A DNA stretch of 64,000 bases, taken from the NCBI RefSeq assembly GCF_025567265.1, contig NZ_JAOQJW010000016.1:1-64000 (forward strand), in the 5' to 3' direction. Below the pieces are notes generated by a model. The model did not search any database, was not told the origin of the DNA, and worked only from the letters and a program-made list of their open reading frames with translations. This stretch comes from Dorea_A amylophila. GTDB taxonomy: Bacteria; Bacillota; Clostridia; Lachnospirales; Lachnospiraceae. This document shows positions 45,581 through 53,939 of the stretch, piece by piece. The stretch's first letter is position 1; each line of letters starts with the position of its first letter. Position numbers and translations under genes: made by a program.

Positions 45581-46690
45581 TTATTTTTTCTGATTTTTTT
45601 CAGGTATTAATTTCCCGGCGATCAAACACAGGATGATCGTGATCACCATATCCGGCAATGTATTTCCTACCGGCATATCTACATTCATAAGAATTCTGTA
45701 CACAACGAATCCAATCACCCAGATGATCATGTTCGGCATATGCACTGCCTGGCTGCTTTTATCTTGTTTTAACAGGAAAAAGTCAGCAATCTGAATAGCG
45801 ATCATCGGTGCAAATACAGAACCGATCAGATACAGGAAATCTGTTATATTATCCATCGGATATACAATTGCAGCGGCCGTTCCAATCACTGTCACAACGA
45901 TAGCAACATGCTTTCCGTTCCATCTGCTTACAACCGTCTCACTGGAGATTCCAGCAGAGTATGCATCCAGGAAAGTGGTTGTAACTGTTGAAAATACAAT
46001 GATCAGAAGTCCCAGGATGCCAAGACCTGCCTTTAACATGATCTGTGCAATGTCATATTCTCCGGTAATGATAGCAGCTCCCATTCCGATCACATACATC
46101 CAGCAGCTTACAATTCCATATGTAACCGCACTGACTGCAGTTGCTTTCACAGGTTCCTTCGCCTCTCTTGTGTAATCACTGATCAGTGGCAGCCACGATA
46201 ATGGCATCGCAACCGCAAGCTCTACTGCTGCTCCAAATGTCATACTGTCGTCAGACGGTGTTCCCGCCCCGCTTCCTGTAAATATCACCTTACACAGAAT
46301 CAGTGTCAGGATAAATAATGCTGCCATCGCAACGGTATTGATCTTGCCCAGATTCGTAATTCCGATCACAATCCACAGAATGATCAATGCTCCGATCACC
46401 AGGCACCATATCCATCTGCCGGTATGCATCACACCGTCTGCTGCCAGTGCCCCGTCATAGATCATGATCGCAGTCCAGCCGACAAGCTGCAATACATCCA
46501 ATCCGATATTCCAGTTATTAATATACTCTCTATCCAGTCTCACAACCTCTTCAAAATCTGTTATATCACTTCTACCGCTCACCTGCCACATTCCGGTAAT
46601 ACCAGGTTTGATCGCAAGTCGTGCTCTGTGATGTAATTCATACAGATTTGTCTCAGAAATCAACGGTGGTCTGGTTCCTACAATGGACAT
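45581..46690 (-). pseudogene. chimera: sugar-transferase C-terminal piece joined to a truncated CytX/NCS1 permease
   Basis: Residues 1-65 match the C-terminal part of bacterial sugar transferases that start exopolysaccharide synthesis (MSIVGTRPP, HHRARLAIKPGITGMWQVSG, LDREYINNW). From about residue 66 the protein is an NCS1 permease like CytX, a hydroxymethylpyrimidine or cytosine carrier (DGALAADGVMHTG, PLISDYTREAKEP, FLDAYSAGISSE), lacking its first helices. The frame is open through the join. The Gly-Gly-Asp codons natural to the sugar transferase (GGAGGAGAT) now act as the ribosome binding site. It is almost certainly non-functional as either protein. Confidence 0.82.
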
Positions 46691-46730
46691 ATCTCCTCCT
46701 TATGTCAACTCAGAAACAACTTTTCCGTAC

Positions 46731-46760
46731 AAAAAAAGAACCTTTGATTTCTCAAAGGCC
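46731..46760 (-). terminator. terminator after the 49-aa gene
   Basis: CCTTTGA and TCAAAGG form a 7-bp stem around TTTC, followed by a run of seven T after TTC on the minus strand. It closes the small-gene cluster upstream. Confidence 0.65.
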
Positions 46761-46793
46761 CTTATCTACCAACATTCTTATTTAATCTATTAC

Positions 46794-46943
46794 TTACTGA
46801 AAGCCTGAAACCTCTCTCAATAAGTTAATTACAACAAAATATGTATTATTATCACATATTTCTTCGATTAAAATACCATATTTTGTTCTTTCTAGTACTC
46901 TAAACTGATTTCCTATTTTCATTACCAAATCATCGGAAAACAT
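46794..46943 (-). CDS. small hypothetical protein (49 aa)
   Basis: A short reading frame encodes 49 residues starting MFSDDLVMKIGNQFRVLERT and ending REVSGFQ. AAGGA lies just before the ATG. It begins 27 bases after the HEPN gene stop and ends 34 bases before a terminator, so it is probably the last gene of that operon. The composition (strand-rich, no membrane segment) suggests a small beta fold. Role unknown; an antitoxin-like partner of the HEPN protein is one guess. Confidence 0.5.
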   Translation of the reverse strand: MFSDDLVMKIGNQFRVLERTKYGILIEEICDNNTYFVVINLLREVSGFQ

Positions 46944-46969
46944 TTTCCTTGAAACAGTATTAACTCATA

Positions 46970-47425
46970 TTATCCAGCAATACTTTCTAACACCGCAGTT
47001 GCCGCTCGGAATAGCTCAATTTGTCCATCTAATCCCTCCAATAGCTTCATGCCGTGCATTAAATTGTTGCGAATACGGTGCAATACTAACAAACAGCCAC
47101 GAGTTAATTCACCTTCTGATTGTGTTATAAACTGACGCATCACATCCATGTCTTCTTCTTTGGAGGCTCTGGCATTATCAGGATGTAAAGAATCTCTGAC
47201 GTATTCTGCTTCAAGCTGACCAAACCAATTTCTACGCTCGTTGAGCACTTCAGCAAGATGAGCCTGCTTCTCCTCATCAATATGGATTCTTGTAGCTATT
47301 TGCTTGATTTTCCTTGGATTACAATTGTTATGACACCAAGAACATTCAAACCAATTCCATAAAATTGTAAATTTTCCAATTTCGAAAACCGTTTCTTCTT
47401 GCAAACTATATCCTTTAATCAGCAT
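46970..47425 (-). CDS. HEPN-domain protein
   Basis: This 151-aa protein ends with a HEPN-like helical segment: LHRIRNNLMHGMKLLEGLDG, where Arg119 and His124 give the RX4H motif seen in HEPN ribonucleases. The N-terminal part has a cysteine cluster (CSWCHNNC, 28-35) that could bind zinc. HEPN proteins act as toxins or in phage defence, often with a partner; a housekeeping role is also possible. AAAGAGG lies before the ATG. It lies in a tight group of small genes at the edge of the mobile region. Confidence 0.65.
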   Translation of the reverse strand: MLIKGYSLQEETVFEIGKFTILWNWFECSWCHNNCNPRKIKQIATRIHIDEEKQAHLAEVLNERRNWFGQLEAEYVRDSLHPDNARASKEEDMDVMRQFITQSEGELTRGCLLVLHRIRNNLMHGMKLLEGLDGQIELFRAATAVLESIAG

Positions 47426-47470
47426 TTGTCCACCTCTTTAAACATAAATAACTTATCCCTACTTTACACC

Positions 47471-47704
47471 TTACATAAGCAAAAATTCATCTTCATCTGA
47501 CGTTTCAATGGTATATGTATGTCGGGTTTGTGTCATCAACATATTATCATTATTTATAATTTTTTCAGATAAGCAAAACTCATCTGGATCAGATATTTCA
47601 ATCGTATTTGTTTCATATGTTGTAGAATCACATAAATGAAATTCATCTGGATCAGATTCTTCTACCGCATGCTGAATATAAATAGAAGCCTCCTTTAAAT
47701 GCAT
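47471..47704 (-). CDS. acidic three-repeat peptide (E-x-SD-x-DEF motif)
   Basis: This 77-aa protein has three copies of one short motif: EESDPDEFHL (15-24), EISDPDEFCL (36-45) and ETSDEDEFLL (67-76). The last two copies are preceded by Thr-Ile. No known family is recognised. Repeated short acidic segments occur in multi-core peptide precursors and in binding-motif arrays, but no modifying enzyme lies nearby. The ATG has no good ribosome binding site, whereas AAAGGAGG lies inside codons 3-6 and points to an ATT at codon 8. The true start is uncertain. Confidence 0.55.
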   Translation of the reverse strand: MHLKEASIYIQHAVEESDPDEFHLCDSTTYETNTIEISDPDEFCLSEKIINNDNMLMTQTRHTYTIETSDEDEFLLM

Positions 47705-47872
47705 ATACTGTTGTTAACCGTAAATGATTTTTTGTTCTTTTACCTGTTATCAAGCCTCGTGAAATAATAATAGGCAAAACTATATACATGAGAATAAAGC
47801 TAATATCCATATATAATATTCCTCTAAAATCTTATTTTTCTATACTTCATTAAATACTATCTACAAAGTATA

Positions 47873-48571
47873 TTATTTTGCAATTCTTAAATTCAAAAAT
47901 TTATTCTTTGCTTTTTGAATTTCATCAAATTTTTCGTTCCATTTAACACGTATATTAGATTTTTTTAATACTTCATCTAACGAATAATCATCAAAATATT
48001 TCAATGGTTCTGCTGCATAATATTCCTTACAATACCAGTTGTAAAGTGTGCTTATTTTCTCTTCGCATTCTGCACTTTCTAATTCAAACGGTGTTTCTTT
48101 TAATATTTTTTTTAAACCTTCTGACAGAAAAAATATATCCGGTGGATAATCATCATATACGTACTCTCCTTCATATTCTACCCGCACAGGTTTAGGGTTA
48201 ATATTATTCTTTTTAAGTTTATACTCAAAATATGAAAATAAACTATCCGCATTAACAGATGCATCATTATATCTGCAAACTTCCTTATATGCATCTAAAA
48301 GTTTATTTAAGCATGACATTTCATTTTTCTTCATATATCTACTAGTATAATCTTTGGATATTTCACATAAATTTTCATAATTTTTCTGAGAATATTCCTC
48401 ATCAAATAGTCTTATTATCGGATGAATAATATTCATTTTCAAATTATTTCTATTTCCTTTATGATAATATGCCGCTGAAATAACTAATGAAATAATTCCT
48501 GATACTATTACCGTTATAATCGTAAAACAATTAGAATACCACTCATTATCAAACCACTGTTGAAAAGTCAT
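47873..48571 (-). CDS. hypothetical membrane-anchored protein (232 aa)
   Basis: The protein has one N-terminal membrane helix (CFTIITVIVSGIISLVISAAYY, within residues 15-36) and a long cytoplasmic part of Lys/Glu/Tyr-rich helices. No domain is recognised. I chose the ATG at 48571 with GGAG eight bases upstream. The gene is AT-rich compared with the chromosome to the left, a sign of transfer. Single-helix anchors with helical cytoplasmic parts are common in phage-defence genes, but nothing more specific is seen. Confidence 0.65.
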   Translation of the reverse strand: MTFQQWFDNEWYSNCFTIITVIVSGIISLVISAAYYHKGNRNNLKMNIIHPIIRLFDEEYSQKNYENLCEISKDYTSRYMKKNEMSCLNKLLDAYKEVCRYNDASVNADSLFSYFEYKLKKNNINPKPVRVEYEGEYVYDDYPPDIFFLSEGLKKILKETPFELESAECEEKISTLYNWYCKEYYAAEPLKYFDDYSLDEVLKKSNIRVKWNEKFDEIQKAKNKFLNLRIAK

Positions 48572-48662
48572 TTCACATCTCCATCTCATCTTTTAATATA
48601 ATCTGTCAAGCATATTTATGATTATATATTACCACACAAGAAATATTTCAACAACGATTCTT

Positions 48663-49022
48663 CTATAAATCTTCACTCTTCAAGCCAAAAACAACCATTT
48701 TCTGTTCTTCCAGGTACTTCCCCTTAAAAGAGTATGTCTTTTCCGGATTCAATCCCCAGTCAGTCAATGTTTCGTATACAAACTGCTTGCTATGTATTTT
48801 GAAGCTCTTATGTAATTCTAAGAAACCTTCCGGTACACGGATAGACATATTATCTTTGCCATCACAGGCTACTACTGCCAGTGATTTTTCTTTCATGTTT
48901 CTGAGCAGGCATATATGAGAGGGATCTCCTAATGCTGCGATTACACCAACCCCGATGTTAATGGAATCCCATTTGCCCTGTAATGCCAAGGTTGGTACTG
49001 GTATTTTCTTCGTTATTTCCAT
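48663..49022 (-). CDS. recombinase-associated domain protein, short form
   Basis: Nearly the whole 119-aa protein (about 6-117) is one domain that also occurs in the next gene upstream and at the C-terminus of the serine recombinase at 49842. Matching parts are the hydrophobic start (PVPTLAL), KSLAVVACD, QFVYETLTDWG, and the end YSFKGKYLEEQKMVVFGL. The start at 49022 is supported by AAGGAG; the frame overlaps the upstream gene by 65 bases, so translation is probably coupled. Function unknown; an accessory DNA-binding role is a guess. Confidence 0.65.
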   Translation of the reverse strand: MEITKKIPVPTLALQGKWDSINIGVGVIAALGDPSHICLLRNMKEKSLAVVACDGKDNMSIRVPEGFLELHKSFKIHSKQFVYETLTDWGLNPEKTYSFKGKYLEEQKMVVFGLKSEDL

Positions 49023-49830
49023 TATCATCGACTCCTTCTTCTATATTTACATTGCTTTGTGGTTGATTTTCTATACGATAATCAGGCACAGTTGCTCCCA
49101 TAGGTGCTTCTGTACCTTCTGTATTCTTTCCTATTGAATTTTCATGTTCCTTGTTGTAGTTTCCGAAATCTTCAAAAAGGTTTAACTGACGGTATTGTTC
49201 ATATTCTGTATATGACCGACCAATACGGTTTTTATAGGCATCCGGATAATATTTAACCTGACGTTTTTTTGTTTCTCCTGTAACTGGATCAACATATTCT
49301 TCTTTCTTTGGTGCAAACATGATTGCTTCTTCCATTTCAAAGACAATAATCAGTCCACGATCAGAAGCAGCTACTCGACCAAGTACTTTATATCTGCACT
49401 CACGGTTCCAGCCCATTAAATGATATAGATTTTCTACAAAATCTACGGATGTAATATTCTTATTCACCCATTTGCCCTGTTTGTTGACTCTGGCCCATTC
49501 TACAGATGCACTTTCTTCCTCTGCACAAGGTACAACAGCCAGCCTCTTTTTTTCCGTATTTACGACTGTGAGAACATGTTTTACTCCCTCAAATAACCGG
49601 ATTGCTGCCATATTAAAGGTCAACTGTCCATATTTAATACTTACTGCCGGTTTCTTCAACATGGAAAACTGTGTTCTTGGTGGCAGTTCATATCCTTCAA
49701 AGCTCTCATATTGTAGTTCCTCGTTTTTTTCCATACGGGAACGTACAAGTTCTTGTATCAGTTCAAACTCTCTTGCTGTAAAACTTTGTCCTTCCTGATT
49801 ATTTGGTCTGTTATCTGTGGTTTCTCCCAT
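48958..49830 (-). CDS. recombinase-associated domain protein, long form
   Basis: This 290-aa protein has a helical N-terminal part (17-50). Residues about 59-168 form the domain shared with its two neighbours: KKPAVSIKYGQLTF, KKRLAVVPC, VEWARVNKQGKWV, DFVENLYHLMGWNRECRYKV and GLIIVFEM. A Tyr/Lys-rich segment and a disordered Asn/Glu/Gly-rich tail follow. Its start is 11 bases after the recombinase stop. The close match of VEW....GK.V to IEWEKEDGKLV in the recombinase suggests all three arose from one gene. Confidence 0.68.
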   Translation of the reverse strand: MGETTDNRPNNQEGQSFTAREFELIQELVRSRMEKNEELQYESFEGYELPPRTQFSMLKKPAVSIKYGQLTFNMAAIRLFEGVKHVLTVVNTEKKRLAVVPCAEEESASVEWARVNKQGKWVNKNITSVDFVENLYHLMGWNRECRYKVLGRVAASDRGLIIVFEMEEAIMFAPKKEEYVDPVTGETKKRQVKYYPDAYKNRIGRSYTEYEQYRQLNLFEDFGNYNKEHENSIGKNTEGTEAPMGATVPDYRIENQPQSNVNIEEGVDDNGNNEENTSTNLGITGQMGFH

Positions 49831-49841
49831 ATTCTCACCCC

Positions 49842-51923
49842 TTACATGGTCATCAGAAGTTCTTCTAATTCATTCACGATTTCCTGTCTGGACGGTATAT
49901 GTCCTATGACGGGATTTTCTACTACAACTCCTGTTTCTTCTATATCTTCTTCTGTTATGGCATTAATCATGCTGTCCCTCTGTTCCCGGATAAAATAATT
50001 AATGCCTATCCTTCGTTTCATCCATTCTTCCGGATAAGCACATACAATATTATTGTTTTCTGGCTTATTTTCCTGCTCCGTATCTGTTTTGTACTTTACA
50101 AATCCAAAAGGCTGATTACTTTCTTTTTCTACATCGGGATGATTTTTGTACTTTTTACCAACAATAATCTGTGGTTCATCCAATGAAAACACAAGTATTT
50201 TTGACATTCCTCTTTCTTTTGTAATACCACGAAATTTAAAGCTAAATTCTTTTTTCCAATGTAAACTCTCATAAATCGCTGTAGAAAATGCACTGGACGA
50301 TACAAAGGACACAAGCTTTCCATCTTCTTTTTCCCATTCAATACAGTTTGGGTTATCTGGTGTTGTCTGCCGGATAATAATTGTCTGGATAATTGGATGA
50401 TACAATATCTCCACCCATCTGCAATAATTCAGTTTTTCATGGCAAGCCTTACTGAATTTTATCCTTCTTCTACCTACAGTTAATGCAGGAAGGCTCTTAT
50501 TTAGAAAATAAATTCCGTGTGGAACCTGATACCCGGATAATGCCATGGAAACAACTTTTCCCTGTTCCTCACCTGACCATATTCGGATCTTATGATTCAG
50601 TTCTTCTAATTCTTCCTCTTCATATACCTCCTGGCAAATCTCCAGTAAAGCACTGCCATCTATTCCTCCCCAGCCTGGACAGATAGAAACAAAACCTTTT
50701 AAATTTCCTTTGTGGATCACCGAAAAATCCGGAACACCCTCTGTCATTTTTCTGGAACTTTTCTTTACCATCTGTGCAGCCAGGGCGATTTCCCTTGATA
50801 CGATTGGTTCATGATGATCTTCTTCATAAGCGGATACTCTGTCATGTTCGTTTTTCTTTGATTTATGCTCAACATAATCAATAACTATGGTTTTTCTGGC
50901 TTCCAGATCTCCCCACCGACGTTCGTTTGACATAACATTCATGACCATAGAAGCATTCCAGTCGGTTCTTCCTCTGAGTGTAGGACGTTCCCGTTCTGTC
51001 AGGATCTCTGCTATTTCATCACAATCATAGCCACCTATGTATGCAAGAAAAATAAAACGGACTGTTTTCGCTTCTTCCGGCTGAATGATCAGTTCTCCTT
51101 CTTTCGTGTGGCGGTATCCTAACAGATCAAGCACTGGATATTGTCCTGTACATATCCTCTGGTCATAAGAAAGTATCATTCTCCTGCTTTTATTTGCTGA
51201 TTCCCAGTCAGCAAGCATCGCATGGATAGAGAGATTCTGTTTACAATCCGGATCAAGAGTATATATATTTTCTGTCTCAAAGTATACTCCTACTGGATGG
51301 GATGGATTCATACTTTTTAGCTGACGTACTAATGTCATACAATCAGACATATTTCTTGCAAACCTTGATACACTGGCACAGAGAATCAGATCAATTTTCT
51401 TCTGAGCCGCATCTTCGATCATTCTTTTAAATTCTGTTCGATGTTGAGTAGATGTGCCTGACTTTCCCTCATCACTATATATCTCATGCAAAGTCCAGTT
51501 TGGTGTATCTCCAACTTTTTTCGTATAATATTTTGTTTGATTTTCTATAGAAGAAACCTGATTTGTACTTTTGGTACTTACACGGGCATATACTCCAACT
51601 TGTTTATGTCCTGTATCGGATATGGTTGGCTTTGGTTTTGCTTCCCGGATCACACCATTTCCAGAACGTGTTTTTCTAACACGGTTTCGGATTTTCTCTC
51701 TCTGTTCTTCAATTTCATTATGTCTTTTTTCCCAGTCACCTATATCTGAAGAATCTGTAGAAGAAATAACGTTTCCTTCGGTATCTATGATTTCACAATC
51801 CTCGATTTTCTCTGTATCTACTTCCTCGGATTCCTCTACTCCATAAATATCTTCAACAGCCAACTTCTCTTTCAACCTCCTGCTTACAGTTCCTGTATTC
51901 CCTGCAGTATCTTTTCCTTCCAT
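49842..51923 (-). CDS. large serine recombinase with N-terminal extension and unusual C-terminus
   Basis: This 693-aa protein has an acidic/basic extension of about 105 residues, then a serine-recombinase catalytic domain: GVYARVST with Ser116, YSDEGKSGTS, and SRFARN with Arg187 and Arg190. A recombinase domain follows (ESANKSRRMILSYDQRICTGQYP, DLLGYRHTKEGELIIQPEEA). The usual zinc ribbon and coiled coil of large serine integrases are missing; instead residues about 477-587 are a domain shared with the next two genes. It probably integrates or excises the element. It overlaps the degenerate resolvase gene by 40 bases. Confidence 0.9.
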   Translation of the reverse strand: MEGKDTAGNTGTVSRRLKEKLAVEDIYGVEESEEVDTEKIEDCEIIDTEGNVISSTDSSDIGDWEKRHNEIEEQREKIRNRVRKTRSGNGVIREAKPKPTISDTGHKQVGVYARVSTKSTNQVSSIENQTKYYTKKVGDTPNWTLHEIYSDEGKSGTSTQHRTEFKRMIEDAAQKKIDLILCASVSRFARNMSDCMTLVRQLKSMNPSHPVGVYFETENIYTLDPDCKQNLSIHAMLADWESANKSRRMILSYDQRICTGQYPVLDLLGYRHTKEGELIIQPEEAKTVRFIFLAYIGGYDCDEIAEILTERERPTLRGRTDWNASMVMNVMSNERRWGDLEARKTIVIDYVEHKSKKNEHDRVSAYEEDHHEPIVSREIALAAQMVKKSSRKMTEGVPDFSVIHKGNLKGFVSICPGWGGIDGSALLEICQEVYEEEELEELNHKIRIWSGEEQGKVVSMALSGYQVPHGIYFLNKSLPALTVGRRRIKFSKACHEKLNYCRWVEILYHPIIQTIIIRQTTPDNPNCIEWEKEDGKLVSFVSSSAFSTAIYESLHWKKEFSFKFRGITKERGMSKILVFSLDEPQIIVGKKYKNHPDVEKESNQPFGFVKYKTDTEQENKPENNNIVCAYPEEWMKRRIGINYFIREQRDSMINAITEEDIEETGVVVENPVIGHIPSRQEIVNELEELLMTM

Positions 51924-52366
51924 TTTTTATACTTTGCTTCATCCAGTTTCACATAATCATCTGCCATTTTTTCTAATGCTTCTTTCTGCTGCTCTGGATT
52001 CATGATCGTATTAATATGATATTTCTCATCTTCAGTTACCAGTTCTATAAGCCCTGGCATTTCTGAAAGAAATTTGAGCAGATAGCAAAATTCTTCACTA
52101 TTTGCCGCCAAATATGCTTTCGTCTGGGCAGCAATGCAATCAACTTCTCCATTCCGGCAGGCTTTTAGCAGATGGAGCATCTGTGGTCTTTTATATATTA
52201 ACTTTTGTCCGGTAATATCTACATATACGCCTTGTAATATCCATCCCGGAATCTTATCGCATTTTTCTTTATAATATCTCTTATGATAGCTAAGAGCTGC
52301 TTCCTTATTTTTTTCCCATAGCTTTGCTAATTTTACATAACCAGCTACTCTATAATTAAAACTCAT
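51884..52366 (-). CDS. catalytically dead serine-recombinase-fold protein
   Basis: The 160-aa protein aligns with the catalytic domain of the recombinase encoded next to it: GYVKLAK with YARVSTK, SYHKRYYKEK with NQTKYYTKKV, PGWILQGVYVDITG with PNWTLHEIYSDEG, and CIAAQTKAYLAAN with ILCASVSRFARN. At the active-site positions it has Ala14 for Ser, Ala84 and Ala87 for the two Arg, and Lys12 for the first Arg. It has no DNA-binding C-terminus. It overlaps the ATPase gene by 4 bases and the recombinase gene by 40. A dimerisation partner or regulator of the active recombinase is likely. Confidence 0.72.
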   Translation of the reverse strand: MSFNYRVAGYVKLAKLWEKNKEAALSYHKRYYKEKCDKIPGWILQGVYVDITGQKLIYKRPQMLHLLKACRNGEVDCIAAQTKAYLAANSEEFCYLLKFLSEMPGLIELVTEDEKYHINTIMNPEQQKEALEKMADDYVKLDEAKYKKWKEKILQGIQEL

Positions 52367-53349
52367 TCCTCATCAACTTCTTCCTCTGGTTCAGGCATAT
52401 GCCAATACCATGTTCCCTGTTTTCTGTATGCTTCTATGCCTATTTCTTTTTGCACAGTTCTTATTGTTCTTTCCTTAATGCCAATCCTATCCATTCGCCG
52501 TATAATCTCTGCACTTGGTACATCTTCTACCGATAACATAATCCTCAGATACTCGGATGCTTTTTCTTTCTTGGTTGCTTTCTTTGAACATACAACTGCT
52601 TCTGCTCTTTTATCAATATTACATTTTCCTATCCATTGAAATCCTTTATCTGGATTCATAACAAATCCGACGGCATTGCTCTCTGGTGCGAGATTGGATT
52701 TTACCTGATACATATAACGTATCTCTGGATCCTTTTCATCTCTTGAGATCATAAGAACACTTCTGCAGATTGCTGCTATATCTATGCTTCCTAATCCCCG
52801 GTACAGTCTTTTTCCTCCAGAAGATTTTGTCATATGTCCGATCATCACCACCGCACATTTATGTTTTTCTGCAACTTTCCCAAGTTTACGCATAATGGAA
52901 CGGACATGGCTTGCATTCTGCATATCCGCATTAGAAGGCATGAACGCCTGAAGTGGATCTAACACAAGAAGCTTTGCTTGAAAACTCCGAATCGTTTTTT
53001 CCAGACGGTCATCTATAAATGTCAATCCCATGTCTGCATCATCTATAAATGCAACCCTGTCACAATCTGCTCCTGCTTCTTCTAGCCGGGGTTTTATCGT
53101 ATCCCCCACATTATCTTCTGCACCTTGATATATGACATTTCCGATTTGTTCCAGCTTTTTTCCATCTGGAAGAAGCCCTCCTCTGGTGAGAGCTGATGCA
53201 ATATTTATCATAAAAGTAGATTTTCCATCACCCGGATCACCTTGTAATAAGGTAAGTTTTCCATATGGAATATACGGATACCATAACCATTCCACTTCTT
53301 GCTTCTCTACAGTAGAATATATCTTATAGTCCTCTTTATTTTCCATCAT
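52363..53349 (-). CDS. RepA-like RecA-fold ATPase
   Basis: This 328-aa AAA_25/RepA-family protein has Walker A GDPGDGKST at 37-45, Walker B LLVLDP ending at 132, and the later motif GHMTKSSGGKRLYRGLGSIDI. Its C-terminal part (about 245-320) looks like a winged-helix region (PSAEIIRRMDRIGIKERTI). Family members are hexameric helicases of plasmid replication and phage primase systems. Iteron-like repeats lie upstream of its operon, which fits replication initiation. The stop overlaps the next start as ATGA. Confidence 0.85.
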   Translation of the reverse strand: MMENKEDYKIYSTVEKQEVEWLWYPYIPYGKLTLLQGDPGDGKSTFMINIASALTRGGLLPDGKKLEQIGNVIYQGAEDNVGDTIKPRLEEAGADCDRVAFIDDADMGLTFIDDRLEKTIRSFQAKLLVLDPLQAFMPSNADMQNASHVRSIMRKLGKVAEKHKCAVVMIGHMTKSSGGKRLYRGLGSIDIAAICRSVLMISRDEKDPEIRYMYQVKSNLAPESNAVGFVMNPDKGFQWIGKCNIDKRAEAVVCSKKATKKEKASEYLRIMLSVEDVPSAEIIRRMDRIGIKERTIRTVQKEIGIEAYRKQGTWYWHMPEPEEEVDEE

Positions 53350-53372
53350 GCACCTACCTTATCATCCTCTTC

Positions 53373-53684
53373 TCACATATCTTCTAATTTCTTATTTTTC
53401 TCACTCATGCTTTCCACTAGATCAGCTATCATTGTGTATTCTGCCCTTGTAAGCCCTGATACATCCAACGTTCTATTTGACACCTGAAATCCCAAAAGAT
53501 AATCTGTACTCACATGATATAAAACAGCTAATCTGATCAGAATATCATACGATGGCTGTCTGCTATCATTTTCATAGGCACTGATCTGCCTTTTATTTAC
53601 ACCTATTATATCTGCAACCTGTCCCTGTTTCAGTTTTCTCTCCTGACGTAGCTGCTTCAATCTGTATCCTAAAGAATCTATCAT
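53373..53684 (-). CDS. XRE family transcriptional regulator
   Basis: This 103-aa protein has an N-terminal XRE helix-turn-helix at 6-62 (LKQLRQERKLKQGQVADIIGV, ISAYENDSRQPSYD) and a short helical C-terminus that could pair subunits. It is the first clear gene of the element's left operon and probably controls it. A candidate shared operator, at 54043-54062, lies in the region upstream. Confidence 0.88.
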   Translation of the reverse strand: MIDSLGYRLKQLRQERKLKQGQVADIIGVNKRQISAYENDSRQPSYDILIRLAVLYHVSTDYLLGFQVSNRTLDVSGLTRAEYTMIADLVESMSEKNKKLEDM

Positions 53685-53699
53685 GTGCGTCGCACCTTC

Positions 53700-53939
53700 C
53701 TATGCGCCATGACTTACTGCACGTAACACAAATTTCTTTTCCTTTATATTATCATTTATAGGTCGGCATTTGGCAGATTCCATTCGCCTTTTCGCAGACC
53801 TTTCCCGCTTCATCCGCATGTCCTCGACTAGAAACAGTCCCCTGTTTTGCAGCCTTGCAACCTTGCAGCCTTGGAATATATTTTCGTCCAAAACATTGAT
53901 AAAATGGTACTTTTCAGAGATTTTTATTTTCCTTTTCAC
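53700..53939 (-). CDS. doubtful small basic protein on the iteron region
   Basis: A 79-aa frame starts with GTG, 11 bases after AAAGGAGA, and ends 15 bases before the XRE gene. It is Arg/Lys rich in the second half and has no known domain. Its sequence covers two of the iteron-like repeats, so it may be just an open frame in a non-coding control region. Confidence 0.25.
   Translation of the reverse strand: MKRKIKISEKYHFINVLDENIFQGCKVARLQNRGLFLVEDMRMKRERSAKRRMESAKCRPINDNIKEKKFVLRAVSHGA

Noticed and set aside
46731..48600. Left attachment site of the integrative element
   Set aside because: I looked for a direct repeat pairing with the recombinase end, but the right end lies outside the window, so no site can be named.
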